A stretch of DNA of 64,000 nt from Dietzia psychralcaliphila (GCF_003096095.1 NZ_CP015453.1:1612001-1676000), one strand, 5' to 3'; shown: positions 17,161 to 29,595, numbered from the stretch's first letter. The notes: a model not told the origin generated them from the letters alone. Numbers and translations: made by a program.

Positions 17161-18309
17161 ATGACCAGTCACGATCAGGACGGTGACGGCCGGGACGCCC
17201 GGGCCCGCCTGATCCACCACGTCGACGATCTGTGCGCGGGCACGGCCCCCTCGGGCCTCGGAGAACTCTCCGATCGGGCCGCGTTGCTGGTCGCCTGCGG
17301 CCTCGTCGAGCCGCGGATCACCGACGTCGTCCTCACCCGCCTCCACCGCAACCTGCCTTTCCCGACCGTCGGCGGCTTCCACCAGGTAAGGGTCATCGAG
17401 GAACAGCGCCACGACCTCAGGCGAATCCTCGGAACCCCGGTCCCGTCGGTTCTCCGGATGGCTCTGCGCACCAGGTTGGCCGATCTCGACCGGAAGTACC
17501 TCGTCCTGCGCACCGGGTTCACCCGTGGGGCCGGTGTGTTCGCGTTCCGCATCAAGGACATCCGCGTCGACCGCAGGCGCGGGATCCATCTGGACACCGA
17601 TGACCGCGGTCGACTCTTTGACGCGCTGGCCTCCACGCCCACGATGGCGCCGGTCCCGATGGTGCCCAGGACGATGACCGAGCTGGGCACGGTGGCAGCC
17701 GCACTCGGCCAACGGGAGATGGGGCGGGTCGTCCTACCCCATCGGGTCCAGGCGGTGGTGGAGTCCCTCCCCTCACTGCCGCAGATCCGGGCGGATCGCC
17801 GGCGTATCCCCGAGATGTACACGGCGCTTCTCATGGAGGTCGGCGGGCTGTACGACCGACTGATCCGGGCATACGTGCGCGGGGGACGGGCCGTGGAGGA
17901 GATCCGGCTCCAGTTCGATGCGGAGACCGAGGTGGTGGGGCTCTCGGGAGACCTCTGTCGTCTGCGCGAGACGGCGGCCATGCCGGGTGTCCCTCCCGCG
18001 CGTGACGGGTTCACCACTCTGACCGGTATGGGCGTCGCGATCGACGAGGTCTGGGCCGAGGTGGTCGAACGGGCGGTCGCGTTCCGCGAACTGGTGGAAT
18101 CCGTGGAGACCCGGGCCGACGCCGCGGTATCCGAGGCCGCGCGCCTCGACGACATCGCCCGGGACTACGGGGTGCGACCTCCGTCCACTGCTCACGCACC
18201 CAGCCCCGCGGACCTCACGGCCGAGCACCTGGCCGCCCGCGCCGGTGACAGGATGCTCTCGACCGAGGCCATGCGCCGGCTGCGAGGACAGATCGACCCG
18301 CACGGCTGA
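17161..18309 (+). CDS. Conserved hypothetical protein, 382 residues
   Basis: I do not recognise this protein. ATG 17161 is preceded by GGGGAGAGG at a suitable distance; the frame extends upstream to 17128, but that segment lacks a ribosome site. It has no signal peptide or membrane helix, is Arg/Val/Leu-rich and looks mainly alpha-helical, with possible coiled-coil stretches near residues 300-330. [23 protein letters not shown] beta segment near 110-130 is flanked by helical parts. It lies alone between the reductase and secA2, and codon use looks like the neighbours. Confidence 0.65.
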   Translation: MTSHDQDGDGRDARARLIHHVDDLCAGTAPSGLGELSDRAALLVACGLVEPRITDVVLTRLHRNLPFPTVGGFHQVRVIEEQRHDLRRILGTPVPSVLRMALRTRLADLDRKYLVLRTGFTRGAGVFAFRIKDIRVDRRRGIHLDTDDRGRLFDALASTPTMAPVPMVPRTMTELGTVAAALGQREMGRVVLPHRVQAVVESLPSLPQIRADRRRIPEMYTALLMEVGGLYDRLIRAYVRGGRAVEEIRLQFDAETEVVGLSGDLCRLRETAAMPGVPPARDGFTTLTGMGVAIDEVWAEVVERAVAFRELVESVETRADAAVSEAARLDDIARDYGVRPPSTAHAPSPADLTAEHLAARAGDRMLSTEAMRRLRGQIDPHG

Positions 18310-18398
18310 CTCCGCGAGCAGCGGGGTGGGCCGCCGATCGCGTCAACGCCTGCGTACGGTGGCATCAACTGATCTGTAGACCGGGAAGGACTCCACGC

Positions 18399-20696
18399 GT
18401 GGGATTCGCCAACCGCTTCTGGAAGCTGATGGGCTCCACCCAGGGCCGGGACACCTCGCGCGCGCAGAGCGCGGTCGAGGCATCCCATGGATTCGACGAG
18501 TGGGCCTCGGAGATGGACGACGGCGAGTTCGCGGACGCCGCCCACGGCCTGCAGCTCTTCGGCGAGTCCACCGAGGACCTCGCTCGATTCCTGGCTCTGG
18601 CCAGGGAGGCCGCGAGCCGGGCCGTCGGCCTGCGCCCGTTCGACGTACAGCTCCAGGGTGCGCTGAGAATGTTCGCCGGGGACGTGGTGGAGATGGCGAC
18701 CGGTGAGGGCAAGACCCTCTCTGGCGCAGTGGCGGCGGCAGGCTATGCACTGCAGGGTCACACCGTCCACGTCATCTCCGTCAACGACTATCTCGCTGCC
18801 CGTGACGCGCGCTGGATGGGGCCGATGTTCGAGCTCCTGGGACTGACCGTGGGCCATGTCACCGAGTCGTCGACCCGCGAGGAGCGTCGCGCCGCCTACG
18901 CCTGCGACGTCACCTACGGGTCCGTCTCCGAGATCGGTTTCGACGTCCTGCGGGAGCAACTCGTCACCGACCCGGCGGACCTCATCGCACCGACCACGGA
19001 CGTCGCGCTCGTCGACGAGGCGGACTCCGTGCTCGTGGACGAGGCGCTGGTGCCCCTGGTGCTCGCCGGGTCCACCTCCGGAGAGGCGCCCACCGGGGAG
19101 ATCCTCTCCGCGGTCCGGAAACTGCGACCGGGCCGCCACTACGAGACCGACTCCGAGCGGCGCAACATCTTCCTCACCGACGATGGAGCCGAGGCGATCG
19201 AGGGCGAGCTCGGGATCCCCGACCTCTACGACGCGGAGCATGTCGCCACGACGCTGGTGCAGGTCAATGTCGCACTCCACGCCTGCTACCTGCTCAGGCG
19301 GGACGTGGACTACATCGTCCGTGACGGGCGGGTCCAGCTGGTCAACGCCTCGCGTGGTCGCGTGGCCGAACTCCAACGCTGGCCGGACGGACTGCAGGCG
19401 GCCGTCGAGGCCAAGGAGGGGGTCGCGGTCTCCGAGGCGGGACAGATCCTCGACAGCATCACCGTCCAGGCGTTCATCGGCAGATACGACCGGGTGTGCG
19501 GGATGACGGGAACGGCACTCGCCGCCGGCGCGCAGCTGCGCGAGTTCTACTCACTGGGCGTGTCCCAGATCGATTCGAACGCCCCCTGCGTCCGATTCGA
19601 CGAGGCCGACCGGACCTACATCGACGGCGACAGCAAGACCCGCGCCGTGGTCGAGCACATCGCCGCGGTCCACTCGACCGGTCAACCGGTGCTCGTCGGG
19701 ACCCACGATGTCGCCGAGTCGGAGGAGCTCGCCGCCCGCCTCTTCGAGAAGGGCGTGGACTGCGTGGTGCTCAACGCCAAGAACGACGAGGAGGAGGCGG
19801 CCATCATCGCCGAGGCAGGGGACGTGGGCAACGTCACCGTCTCCACCCAGATGGCGGGGCGCGGCACGGACATCCGGCTGGGTGGCTCCGACGAATCCCG
19901 CCGCGACGAGGTCGTCGAACTCGGTGGACTGCACGTGGTGGGGACGGGTCGACACCGGACGGAGAGACTCGACAACCAGCTCCGCGGCCGCGCCGGACGC
20001 CAGGGAGACCCCGGCAGCTCGGTGTTCTTCGCCGCGATGGACGACCCGGTGGTCACCTCGGCGCTGGAACCGGACAAGATCCCCGGCGCGCACGACAGGA
20101 TCAGCGGATTGATCAAGGGCAACCGTGGCCGTGACGCGGTCGACCACGCCCAGCGGGTCACCGAGGGCCAGATGCTCGCCATCCACTCCAACACCTGGCG
20201 GTACAGCAGGCTTCTCGCCGAACAGCGCGACATCCTGGCCGAACGCCGGGCGGCGCTGCTGGTCACGGAGAAGGCGTTCGAGGAGCTCACCGCACACGAT
20301 CCCGAACGGAGTGCCGAGCTCGTCGAGACACACGGCCGTGATGCCGTGGTGCAGGGGTGCCGCGACATCACACTGTGGCACCTCGACCGGGGCTGGGCCC
20401 GCCACCTCGAGACGATGAACGACGTCCGCGAGTCGATCCACCTCCGGGCCCTGGGACGAGAGAACCCTCTCGACGAGTTCCACCGGATCGCGATCGACCA
20501 TTTCAGAGACCTCGCCTCGGATGCGGTCCGCGAGTCCGAGACCACCTTCGCGGAGATCGAGTTCACCGATTCGGGGGTGGACCTGGTGGCCAACGCGATG
20601 GCGCGGCCCACCTCGACGTGGACCTACATGGTCCACGACAACCCGATGGCCGCGGGTGGAAACGTCTTCTCCGGGATGATGACGACCTTCCGATGA
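18399..20696 (+). CDS. secA2: Accessory preprotein translocase ATPase SecA2
   Basis: SecA2 drives export of a subset of proteins through SecYEG. NBD1 holds [10 protein letters not shown] with G102-E103-G104-K105-T106, [11 protein letters not shown] and [11 protein letters not shown]2 carries [16 protein letters not shown] and [15 protein letters not shown]. At 765 residues it is shorter than SecA1 and lacks the C-terminal Cys-rich zinc tail. These traits and the position before a CDP-alcohol transferase match mycobacterial secA2-pgsA2. GGAAGG lies upstream of the GTG start. Its stop overlaps the next start by four bases. Confidence 0.95.
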   Translation: MGFANRFWKLMGSTQGRDTSRAQSAVEASHGFDEWASEMDDGEFADAAHGLQLFGESTEDLARFLALAREAASRAVGLRPFDVQLQGALRMFAGDVVEMATGEGKTLSGAVAAAGYALQGHTVHVISVNDYLAARDARWMGPMFELLGLTVGHVTESSTREERRAAYACDVTYGSVSEIGFDVLREQLVTDPADLIAPTTDVALVDEADSVLVDEALVPLVLAGSTSGEAPTGEILSAVRKLRPGRHYETDSERRNIFLTDDGAEAIEGELGIPDLYDAEHVATTLVQVNVALHACYLLRRDVDYIVRDGRVQLVNASRGRVAELQRWPDGLQAAVEAKEGVAVSEAGQILDSITVQAFIGRYDRVCGMTGTALAAGAQLREFYSLGVSQIDSNAPCVRFDEADRTYIDGDSKTRAVVEHIAAVHSTGQPVLVGTHDVAESEELAARLFEKGVDCVVLNAKNDEEEAAIIAEAGDVGNVTVSTQMAGRGTDIRLGGSDESRRDEVVELGGLHVVGTGRHRTERLDNQLRGRAGRQGDPGSSVFFAAMDDPVVTSALEPDKIPGAHDRISGLIKGNRGRDAVDHAQRVTEGQMLAIHSNTWRYSRLLAEQRDILAERRAALLVTEKAFEELTAHDPERSAELVETHGRDAVVQGCRDITLWHLDRGWARHLETMNDVRESIHLRALGRENPLDEFHRIAIDHFRDLASDAVRESETTFAEIEFTDSGVDLVANAMARPTSTWTYMVHDNPMAAGGNVFSGMMTTFR

Positions 20697-21457
20697 GTGC
20701 GGCGCGGGAGGGCAGGCGTGAGACCGATCTGCGGGAATGGCGGACCGGAGAGGGCAAGGTCCTCGGCGCGCGCATCCCGCAACCTCGCGACGGTCACCTC
20801 TCCGCCGCGGTGCCACCCGGCCTCGGGTACGAGACGCCGCCGCGTGACCCCGAGGTCAGTGACAGGTTCTGGACGCTTCCCAACGCCATCTCGCTGGCGC
20901 GCATCGCACTGATCCCGGTGCTCGTGGTGAGCATCCTGGTCTGGGACGACCCGCCCCTGGCGCTGTGGCTCCTCGGGGCGCTGGTCGTGTCCGACTGGCT
21001 CGACGGCAAGATCGCACGACTCTGGAACATGCGGTCGACCTGGGGCGAGCGCCTCGACCCCCTCGCCGACCGCATCCTGGTGGCCGCCGTGCCGGTGTCC
21101 TTCGCCGTGGCCGGATACGTACCCGTCTGGGTGGTGGTTGTTCTCCTGGTGAGGGACGCGCTGCTGGTGGGGACCCTGCCGGTGTACCGCCGACGAGGGA
21201 TCGAGCCCGAGGTCACCTACCTGGGCAAAGCCGCCACCTTCGCGCTGTTCTGGTCCCTTCCCCTGCTCCTCGCGGGGTTCGCGGGGGTCCCCGGTGGGGA
21301 GGGGTTCCAGGTCCTCGGTGAGGCGTGCTTGTACTGGGGGGTGGGCCTCTACTCGTGGAGCGGCGCGATCTACCTGTGGCAGGCCTGGAAGATCGCCCGC
21401 TCCGTCCCTCCGGGCCGCGCCCGATCTACTGCAGTGGGGTCGTCTGGCGGTGTGTAA
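20693..21457 (+). CDS. pgsA2: CDP-alcohol phosphatidyltransferase (PgsA2-like)
   Basis: The 254-residue membrane enzyme has the full CDP-OH-P motif: D104-G105, A108-R109, G118, D122 and D126. Six hydrophobic helices follow an unusually long hydrophilic N-terminus of about 60 residues. It overlaps secA2 by ATGA, as pgsA2 follows secA2 in M. tuberculosis. The family transfers phosphatidyl groups from CDP-diacylglycerol to an alcohol acceptor. Whether glycerol-3-phosphate, inositol phosphate or another acceptor is used cannot be told here. Confidence 0.85.
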   Translation: MSAAREGRRETDLREWRTGEGKVLGARIPQPRDGHLSAAVPPGLGYETPPRDPEVSDRFWTLPNAISLARIALIPVLVVSILVWDDPPLALWLLGALVVSDWLDGKIARLWNMRSTWGERLDPLADRILVAAVPVSFAVAGYVPVWVVVVLLVRDALLVGTLPVYRRRGIEPEVTYLGKAATFALFWSLPLLLAGFAGVPGGEGFQVLGEACLYWGVGLYSWSGAIYLWQAWKIARSVPPGRARSTAVGSSGGV

Positions 21458-21505
21458 TGTCGCCAGTTGTAAACCCTAAGTGGGCCACGCGAGAAGGGCA
21501 CGTCA

Positions 21506-21910
21506 GTGAGCGACCAGAACATCCCCGACCAGCTCCGGTACACCGACGAGCACGAGTGGGTGGAGCGGGTGTCCGACACGCGCGTTCGCATCGGTATCAC
21601 CGAGTACGCGCAGTCCAAGCTGGGTGACATCGTCTTTGTGCAGCTTCCGGACGTGGGCGGCGAGACGGAGTCGGGCGAGCCGTTCGGCGAGGTCGAGTCA
21701 CCCAAGAGCGTCTCCGACCTGTACGCGCCGCTCAGCGGGAAGGTCGTCGAGGTCAACACCGCCCTCGAGACGTCGCCCGAGCTCGTCAACTCGGATCCGT
21801 ACGGTGAGGGGTGGATCGTCGTCCTCGAGATCTCGGACGTCGACGACCTGGAAGCGCAGCTCGAGCAGACGCTGGACTCAGAGGGATACGCCAAGATCAC
21901 GGAGGGCTGA
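21506..21910 (+). CDS. gcvH: Glycine cleavage system H protein
   Basis: GcvH shuttles the aminomethyl group between GcvP, GcvT and GcvL on a lipoyl arm. The lipoylated Lys is K67 in EVESPKSVSD, within a hybrid barrel domain (HEWVERVSDTRVRIGITEYA). Its length of 134 residues is typical. A TGTAAT -10-like hexamer overlaps the end of pgsA2, which suggests its own promoter. The gcvP gene is 3 kb downstream under a glycine riboswitch, and gcvT and lpd are not in the window, so the system is genetically split. Confidence 0.95.
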   Translation: MSDQNIPDQLRYTDEHEWVERVSDTRVRIGITEYAQSKLGDIVFVQLPDVGGETESGEPFGEVESPKSVSDLYAPLSGKVVEVNTALETSPELVNSDPYGEGWIVVLEISDVDDLEAQLEQTLDSEGYAKITEG

Positions 21911-21953
21911 GGAGTAGGGGCCGCCCCCGGCCCCGCGGCCGGACAGTCCGACA

Positions 21954-21959
21954 TAGAAT
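21954..21959 (+). promoter_or_regulatory. Candidate -10 of the garA promoter
   Basis: TAGAAT, a good actinobacterial -10, lies 54 bases before the garA start. A GC-rich hairpin-forming segment just upstream (about 21917-21942) may terminate gcvH transcription. Confidence 0.4.
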
Positions 21960-22012
21960 CTCAAGCACCGCATGGTGAGCCCCTCGTTGGGCTCGGACGA
22001 GGAGAGACGAAC

Positions 22013-22450
22013 GTGACCGAGAACAAGAACATGCCCGAGGCGACCGCCGAGACCACCTCGGTGTTCCGTGCGGAGCTTCTCAACGAGTCCGATCAGCAGG
22101 CGGCTCAGTCCGAGCCCGCCGTCACCGGTATCGAGGGTCTTCCCGAGGGGCAGGCGCTCCTGGTGGTCAAGCGTGGGCCCAACGCCGGCTCCCGGTTCCT
22201 CCTGGACCAGGCGACCACATCGGCCGGCCGGCACCCGGACAGCGACATCTTCCTGGATGACGTCACCGTGAGCCGTCGTCACGCGGAGTTCCGGAGCGAG
22301 GGCGGGACCTTCAACGTGGTCGACGTCGGTTCCCTGAACGGCACGTACGTCAACCGCGAGCCCGTGGACTCCGCGTCGCTGTCGAACGGTGACGAGGTAC
22401 AGATCGGCAAGTTCCGGCTCGTCTTCCTGACGGGTACGCCCGGGCAGTGA
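22013..22450 (+). CDS. garA: FHA-domain regulator GarA/OdhI
   Basis: The 145-residue protein ends in a forkhead-associated domain (about 48-140: GRHPDSDIFLDDVTVSRRHAEF, then GSLNGTYVN). The N-terminal ETTSVFR motif places adjacent threonines at T14 and T15, the sites phosphorylated by PknG and PknB in C. glutamicum OdhI. In that family the unphosphorylated form inhibits the 2-oxoglutarate dehydrogenase E1 subunit and also controls glutamate enzymes. GAGGAG precedes the GTG start. The stop overlaps the MerR gene. Identification is firm from motif plus context. Confidence 0.96.
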   Translation: MTENKNMPEATAETTSVFRAELLNESDQQAAQSEPAVTGIEGLPEGQALLVVKRGPNAGSRFLLDQATTSAGRHPDSDIFLDDVTVSRRHAEFRSEGGTFNVVDVGSLNGTYVNREPVDSASLSNGDEVQIGKFRLVFLTGTPGQ

Positions 22451-23181
22451 CGGCCGCCGGACACGGCGCCGCTGAGGAGAGGCACCTCTCCATCGGCGGC
22501 GTCATCGCACTCCTGAGTCCGGATTTCCCGGACCTCACGGTGTCGAAGGTCCGGTTCCTCGAGAACGAAGGCCTGGTCACGCCCGAGCGGACCGCCAGCG
22601 GATACCGCCGGTTCAGCGTCGAGGACCGTGAGCGGCTGCGCTACGTGCTCACGGCGCAGCGGGACCGGTACCTGCCCCTCAAGGTGATCCGCGACGAGCT
22701 GGAGGCGCTGGATTCAGCTATCGCGGACGGGTCCACCACCGCTCTGCTCCCGCGGCACGGAGCCGATGGTGTCCCGGGTTCGACCCCGGACGACTTCCGC
22801 AGCGACACCGTCCTGCGGCTGACCCGTGAGAACGTCGTCGAGCAGTCGGGGGTGGCGGCGGAGCTGGTCGATTCCCTCGTGGACGCCGGGCTCATCGTGG
22901 CGGGTGCCGGTGGTTTCTACGACCCGGAGGCGGTGTTGGTCGCGCGGACCGCGCACGACCTCGCCGCCCACGGGGTGGACGTTCGCCATCTTCGCGGTTT
23001 CCGGACCGCTGCGGATCGGCAGACCGGTCTCATCACGCAGATCGCCGGCCCGGTGGCACGGCAGGGCGACGCGGACGCCCGAGACCGGGCGGCCGAGCTG
23101 GCCCGGGAGATCGCGGCGCTGTCGGTGGCTCTGCATTCCACGCTCGTCACGGTGGCCGTCCGGCACGCGCTGGAGTCCTGA
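22447..23181 (+). CDS. MerR-family regulator, FtsR/Rv1828 type
   Basis: The 244-residue regulator has a MerR winged helix at about residues 12-80 (FPDLTVSKVRFLENEGLVTPERTASGYRRF) and a long C-terminal effector or dimerisation domain with a second predicted helical DNA-binding-like segment (VVEQSGVAAELVDSLVDAGL). It starts in a GTGA overlap with garA, as Rv1828 follows garA. The C. glutamicum orthologue of this position is FtsR, an activator of ftsZ; the same role here is inference. No metal-binding Cys are apparent. Confidence 0.9.
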   Translation: MTAAGHGAAEERHLSIGGVIALLSPDFPDLTVSKVRFLENEGLVTPERTASGYRRFSVEDRERLRYVLTAQRDRYLPLKVIRDELEALDSAIADGSTTALLPRHGADGVPGSTPDDFRSDTVLRLTRENVVEQSGVAAELVDSLVDAGLIVAGAGGFYDPEAVLVARTAHDLAAHGVDVRHLRGFRTAADRQTGLITQIAGPVARQGDADARDRAAELAREIAALSVALHSTLVTVAVRHALES

Positions 23182-23208
23182 CGCGAGCACCCCGGGACGG
23201 ATCGGGGC

Positions 23209-23214
23209 TAGGCT
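23209..23214 (+). promoter_or_regulatory. -10 element of a leaderless promoter (bifunctional nuclease gene)
   Basis: TAGGCT ends six bases before GTG 23221. Transcription should therefore begin at or next to the start codon, with no ribosome-binding leader. The same TAGGCT-N6/7-start arrangement recurs at 31218 and 38176. Confidence 0.5.
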
Positions 23215-23220
23215 GGACCC

Positions 23221-23751
23221 GTGGGAGAGGCGGAGGACATGGGAAAGAACATGCGAGAGGTGAACGTCGTCGGCATCCGATTCGAGGAGCCGGAGTACGC
23301 ACCAGTATTGATCCTGCACGAGAAGGACGGGGGACGGTACGTCCCGATCTGGATCGGCGCGTCCGAAGCCGCCGCGATCAGTCTCCAGCAACAGGGAGTG
23401 CAACCGGGGCGGCCACTGACGCACGATCTGGTGGCGACCCTTCTCGAGACCTTCGCGCACCCGCTCGAGCAGGTGGAGATCGTGGGAGTGTCCGAGGGGA
23501 CGTTCATCGCCGAGCTGGTCTTCGAGGGTAAGCGGGTCTCCGCCCGCCCGTCGGATGCGGTGGCGGTCGCGCTGAGGACCTCGTCCCCGGTCCTGGTCAG
23601 CCGTGAGGTGCTCGACGAGGTCGGGATCTCGCTCGTGGAGCAGGGCGAGGAGGAGGTCGAGGCCTTCCGTGAGTTCCTCGACCAGGTGAGCCCGGATGAT
23701 TTCCTGGGCGGTGGGGACGCGCCTCAGGAACCCGGCGGCCCCACTCCGTGA
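23221..23751 (+). CDS. Bifunctional nuclease family protein (DUF151)
   Basis: The 176-residue DUF151 domain spans VVGIRFEEPEYAPVLIL, then PIWIGASEAAAI and RPSDAVAVALR. Homologues such as Rv1829 lie in the same place between two merR genes; plant and thermophile members show DNase/RNase activity. GTG 23221 is supported by a leaderless -10 (TAGGCT). ATG 23239 and ATG 23251 are alternatives, and the homologues' N-termini align best with 23251. An acidic tail after residue 150 is disordered. Confidence 0.85.
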   Translation: MGEAEDMGKNMREVNVVGIRFEEPEYAPVLILHEKDGGRYVPIWIGASEAAAISLQQQGVQPGRPLTHDLVATLLETFAHPLEQVEIVGVSEGTFIAELVFEGKRVSARPSDAVAVALRTSSPVLVSREVLDEVGISLVEQGEEEVEAFREFLDQVSPDDFLGGGDAPQEPGGPTP

Positions 23752-23820
23752 CCGCTGTGACCAGGTAGTTCGGCACTCACTGCAGTCACTTCAGCACCAG
23801 TTGGCAGGTCGCGGCAAGGT

Positions 23821-23837
23821 CTCAAGTTCAACTTGAG
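23821..23837. promoter_or_regulatory. SoxR-box-like palindrome upstream of the second MerR gene
   Basis: CTCAAGTT and AACTTGAG form perfect 8-base arms around a single C. The arms are those of the SoxR operator family, with one extra central base, and TTGAGGTTGAGG follows. It lies 163 bases before the GTG at 24001. A MerR-type protein, perhaps one of the two encoded here, is the expected binder. Confidence 0.6.
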
Positions 23838-24000
23838 GTTGAGGTTTGCCGCGTGTCCTATTGATCGCGGACCCTCGCGGGCCTAGCGTTGCCCTCAGTG
23901 AACTACACCGATGGTGTTCACACGTTCAGGATCCGGACCGCAGAGTCCGGTACCGTGTCGCCGCGACAGCGGCGACACCCCACAGCTTGAGGGAGCAATC

Positions 24001-24642
24001 GTGGCCGACCACACCCGTGATCCGGAGTCGTCCTCCACCGGTACGCGCACGGAGGGTCTCTTCGGAGGCGACGTCGAGGCCACCCAGGCCACGTTCGACG
24101 AGGTGCAGCCGGGACTGTTCCCCGATGACGGCATCCCGGACGGGACCAGTGGGTACCGCGTCCCGATCGCATGTCAGATCGCCGGCATCACCTACCGGCA
24201 GCTCGACTACTGGGCCCGCACCGATCTGGTGGTGCCGTCGATCCGCAACGCGGCCGGCTCCGGTAGTCAACGTCTGTACTCGTTCAAGGACATCCTCGTC
24301 CTCAAGATCGTCAAGCAGCTGCTGGACACCGGGATCTCTCTCCAGAACATCCGGAAGGCGGTGGATCAGATCCGCTCCCGTGGGGTGAAGGACCTGGCCA
24401 CCATCACGCTCTTCTCCGACGGCCGCACGGTGTTCGAGTGCACGTCGAAGGAGGAGGTGTTCGACCTCCTGCAGGGCGGACAGGGGGTCTTCGGCATCGG
24501 GATCGGCGGAGCGATGCGGGAGCTCGCCGGATCTATCGCGGAGTTCCCTGCTGAGACAGTCTCGGCGGAGGACATCATCGAGCCCCTCGAGGACGAGTTG
24601 GCGGCCCGTCGGCGCGCCCGCGCCTCGCGGCGTACGGGCTGA
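24001..24642 (+). CDS. MerR-family regulator, Rv1830 type
   Basis: GTG 24001 follows GAGGGAGC; the frame is open further upstream but without a start signal. The 213-residue protein has a MerR domain at about 53-120 ([20 protein letters not shown], then [20 protein letters not shown]) and a shorter C-terminal domain. The order garA, merR, nuclease, merR, gcvP matches Rv1827-Rv1832. In mycobacteria the Rv1830 product affects cell division and drug recovery. Specific targets here are unknown; the palindrome at 23821 may be autoregulatory. Confidence 0.9.
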   Translation: MADHTRDPESSSTGTRTEGLFGGDVEATQATFDEVQPGLFPDDGIPDGTSGYRVPIACQIAGITYRQLDYWARTDLVVPSIRNAAGSGSQRLYSFKDILVLKIVKQLLDTGISLQNIRKAVDQIRSRGVKDLATITLFSDGRTVFECTSKEEVFDLLQGGQGVFGIGIGGAMRELAGSIAEFPAETVSAEDIIEPLEDELAARRRARASRRTG

Positions 24643-24657
24643 TCCGGGGGAGTCGTC

Positions 24658-24663
24658 TAGACT
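24658..24663 (+). promoter_or_regulatory. -10 element for the glycine riboswitch transcript
   Basis: TAGACT lies just after the merR stop. Its position predicts transcription starting near 24670, about 17 bases before the first aptamer. Confidence 0.5.
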
Positions 24664-24686
24664 CGGCGGTGCGTTCACGCGACTCA

Positions 24687-24893
24687 CGGGAGAGTTCCGC
24701 GGCATCTGCCGCGGGCGCCGAAGGAGCAACTCCTCTCCGAGAATCTCTCAGGCACCCGGACCGTGCAGTCGTCTAACGCCTCTGGAGAGCGGTGGAACAG
24801 ACCACCCGCCCACGGGGAAAGCAGGGCCCACCGGCGGGCCCCGTGAATCTCTCAGGCGCCGGCATCCGCCGGTTGGGGACAGAGCGGAGAGGG
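24687..24893 (+). promoter_or_regulatory. Tandem glycine riboswitch controlling gcvP
   Basis: Two glycine aptamers are arranged in series. The first (24687-24755) has GGGAGAG, GCGCCGAAGGAGCAA and CCTCTCC followed by AATCTCTCAGGCA. The second (about 24780-24893) begins CTCTGGAGAGCGG and contains a second GAATCTCTCAGGC, closing with GGGGACAGAGCGGAGAGG. Glycine binding normally turns the downstream gene on. The core of the second aptamer (CACGGGGAAAGCAGGG) departs from the usual GCCGAAGGGGCAA form. No clear terminator or anti-terminator separates it from gcvP 57 bases further on, so a translational or short expression platform is likely. Confidence 0.93.
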
Positions 24894-24949
24894 TAGCACC
24901 GGCCCGCAGGCCGCCCGTCCGGGGCGGCCCCGCCCTTCGAGGAGCACCT

Positions 24950-27844
<2,895 letters not shown>

Positions 27845-27892
27845 GCCGGCGGGGGACCGGCGTTGTCGTACCCACGTGACACCGTGCGGGGC

Positions 27893-28720
27893 ATGACGAC
27901 GACCGGTTCCCGTCCCGTTCCAGATCTACCCTCGTCCTGCCTCACGTGGTGTCGCGCCCAGCCTCCGGCACTCCTGGTGGCGGACGAGTACGTGGAGATC
28001 GACCTCGACCTGTGGAACCTCAGGCTGGCGGAGCGACGTGTGGACCTCCGGCTGGTCGCCGGTGGCCCGGACGGCGGACGGGTGGAGTCCGGTTCCGGGT
28101 ATCTCCGCAGGAGCGACCTGTGGGCGGCGGGCCGCAGGGCGCGTGGCAGTCTCGAGGAGTCGGTGGTCGCGCTCTACATGTGTGCGGCCTGGCTGGCCGG
28201 CCACCCGCAGCGATCGGGTGTGCGCAGGGGCCTTCCGGATTTCCGGGTGGCGGAGCGTGATCGCTCCGCGTGGCGCTCGGTGTCCTCCCACGGATATCCA
28301 CTGGTCCTGCACGAGGTGGCGGACTGGCTCGACGCCCCGGCGGAGGCCATGAACCTGCTGCGCAACGGCGCTCCCTACGGCAGGGCCGGCAGGGGGGTAC
28401 CCGACCTCGGGTTCCCTCTCGCCTCGCTCTATCTGTCGTCCCTGGGCATGGCGTGGTCGGAGCAGAGCATCGTTCCCGTCGATTCGGCCGGAATCGGCAC
28501 GCTGGTCCACGCGGGCTGGACGGAGATCGAGTCGCTCGGTCGGATGACGCCGCGCCGGTATCAGCGGTATCTGGACGTGATCTCCGCGTGGGCGGACGAG
28601 GCGGCGGTCGACCCGCTCGTGGTCGAGATGTGGCTCGTGCGCGACTGGTATGACCGGCGCTCGGCGGTCGCGCCCTCGGGGTCGTCCGCGGGCAGCCCAC
28701 CCGGAAGTCGCCCGCGGTGA
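27893..28720 (+). CDS. Conserved hypothetical protein, possibly OGG-fold
   Basis: I do not recognise the 275-residue protein with certainty. The C-terminal half (DLGFPLASLYLSSLGM near 175, SIVPVDS near 195 and RYQRYLDVISAWADEAAVDP at about 222-242) loosely resembles actinobacterial proteins described as having an 8-oxoguanine glycosylase (OGG) fold. The helix-hairpin-helix and catalytic Lys of a true glycosylase are not obvious. ATG 27893 is chosen; a start at 27863 is also open. There is no membrane segment. It lies 48 bases after gcvP and may share its transcript. Confidence 0.6.
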   Translation: MTTTGSRPVPDLPSSCLTWCRAQPPALLVADEYVEIDLDLWNLRLAERRVDLRLVAGGPDGGRVESGSGYLRRSDLWAAGRRARGSLEESVVALYMCAAWLAGHPQRSGVRRGLPDFRVAERDRSAWRSVSSHGYPLVLHEVADWLDAPAEAMNLLRNGAPYGRAGRGVPDLGFPLASLYLSSLGMAWSEQSIVPVDSAGIGTLVHAGWTEIESLGRMTPRRYQRYLDVISAWADEAAVDPLVVEMWLVRDWYDRRSAVAPSGSSAGSPPGSRPR

Positions 28721-28748
28721 TCGACCGGCGGTGATCGACCGGAGAGGC

Positions 28749-28754
28749 TAGTGT
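28749..28754 (+). promoter_or_regulatory. -10 element of a leaderless promoter (alpha/beta hydrolase)
   Basis: TAGTGT ends seven bases before ATG 28762. No Shine-Dalgarno sequence is present, which fits leaderless initiation. Confidence 0.5.
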
Positions 28755-28761
28755 CCGCTCC

Positions 28762-29595
28762 ATGGAACCGCAGAGTATGACCGTCGACATCCCGGTCGGC
28801 CGCCTCGATGTCCTGGATTGGCGTCCGGACGGCCCCGTGCGTGGGACCGTGTTGGCATTGCACGGTTTCCCGGAGTCACCGTGGGAGTGGGAGTCTGTTG
28901 CCGAGGTGCTGGCGCAGCAGGGTGTCCGGGTCGTCGCTCCGGCACAGCGCGGCTATTCGCCCGGTGCTCGCCCGGACGACGTCGGGGCCTACGCGATCGA
29001 GCACCTGAGTTCGGACGCGCTCGCGATCGTCGACAGCCTCGGTCTGGAGAGCGTGCACGTACTCGGTCACGACTGGGGGGCGTCGGTCGCGTGGTGGCTC
29101 GCAGCCCATCACCCCGGGCGGGTGGCAACTCTGACGGTGGTGTCCGTGCCTCATCTCTCGGCCTTCGCCGAGGCTCTGGAGTCGGACCCGGATCAGCAGG
29201 CCCGATCCGCTTACTTCACGCTGTTCCGCCAGCAGGGAAAGGCCGAGGACGTCCTGCTCGAGGACGGGGCCCACCGGTTGCTGTCGATGTTCGACGGGCA
29301 GGTGTCGGATGAGCTGATGGACAAGCATCTCGAGCTGGTCGGCGAGCGGGAGGGACTGACGGGCGCGCTCAACTGGTACCGCGCGATGCGCCGATACGAC
29401 CTGCCCGACGTGTCTGTTCCCACGACCTACCTGTGGGGTGAGGACGACCCCGCCATCGCGCGCACCGGCGCCGAGGCCACCGCCTCCCGGATGACGGGGG
29501 ACTACCGGTTCGTCCCGCTGTCCGGGATGGGGCACTGGCTCCCGGAACAGGCCCCCGAGGTGGTGGCCACGGAGGTCCTGGACCGAATCGGCTGA
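28762..29595 (+). CDS. Alpha/beta hydrolase, epoxide hydrolase/haloalkane dehalogenase-like
   Basis: This 277-residue hydrolase carries HGFPESPWEW near residues 33-42 (the HGxP oxyanion motif) and the nucleophile elbow GHDWG with D104 as nucleophile. The likely catalytic His is in GMGHWLPEQAP near the C-terminus, and the acid is in WGEDDPAI near 234. An Asp nucleophile points to an epoxide hydrolase, dehalogenase or fluoroacetate dehalogenase rather than an esterase. The gene appears leaderless. It is convergent with the acyl-CoA synthetase gene. Confidence 0.85.
   Translation: MEPQSMTVDIPVGRLDVLDWRPDGPVRGTVLALHGFPESPWEWESVAEVLAQQGVRVVAPAQRGYSPGARPDDVGAYAIEHLSSDALAIVDSLGLESVHVLGHDWGASVAWWLAAHHPGRVATLTVVSVPHLSAFAEALESDPDQQARSAYFTLFRQQGKAEDVLLEDGAHRLLSMFDGQVSDELMDKHLELVGEREGLTGALNWYRAMRRYDLPDVSVPTTYLWGEDDPAIARTGAEATASRMTGDYRFVPLSGMGHWLPEQAPEVVATEVLDRIG

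Noticed and set aside
7359-18309. Accessory region as a recent genomic island
   Set aside because: Base composition and codon use look like the flanks, and no integrase or repeats bound it. The tRNA-Pro end is not duplicated anywhere I could see.
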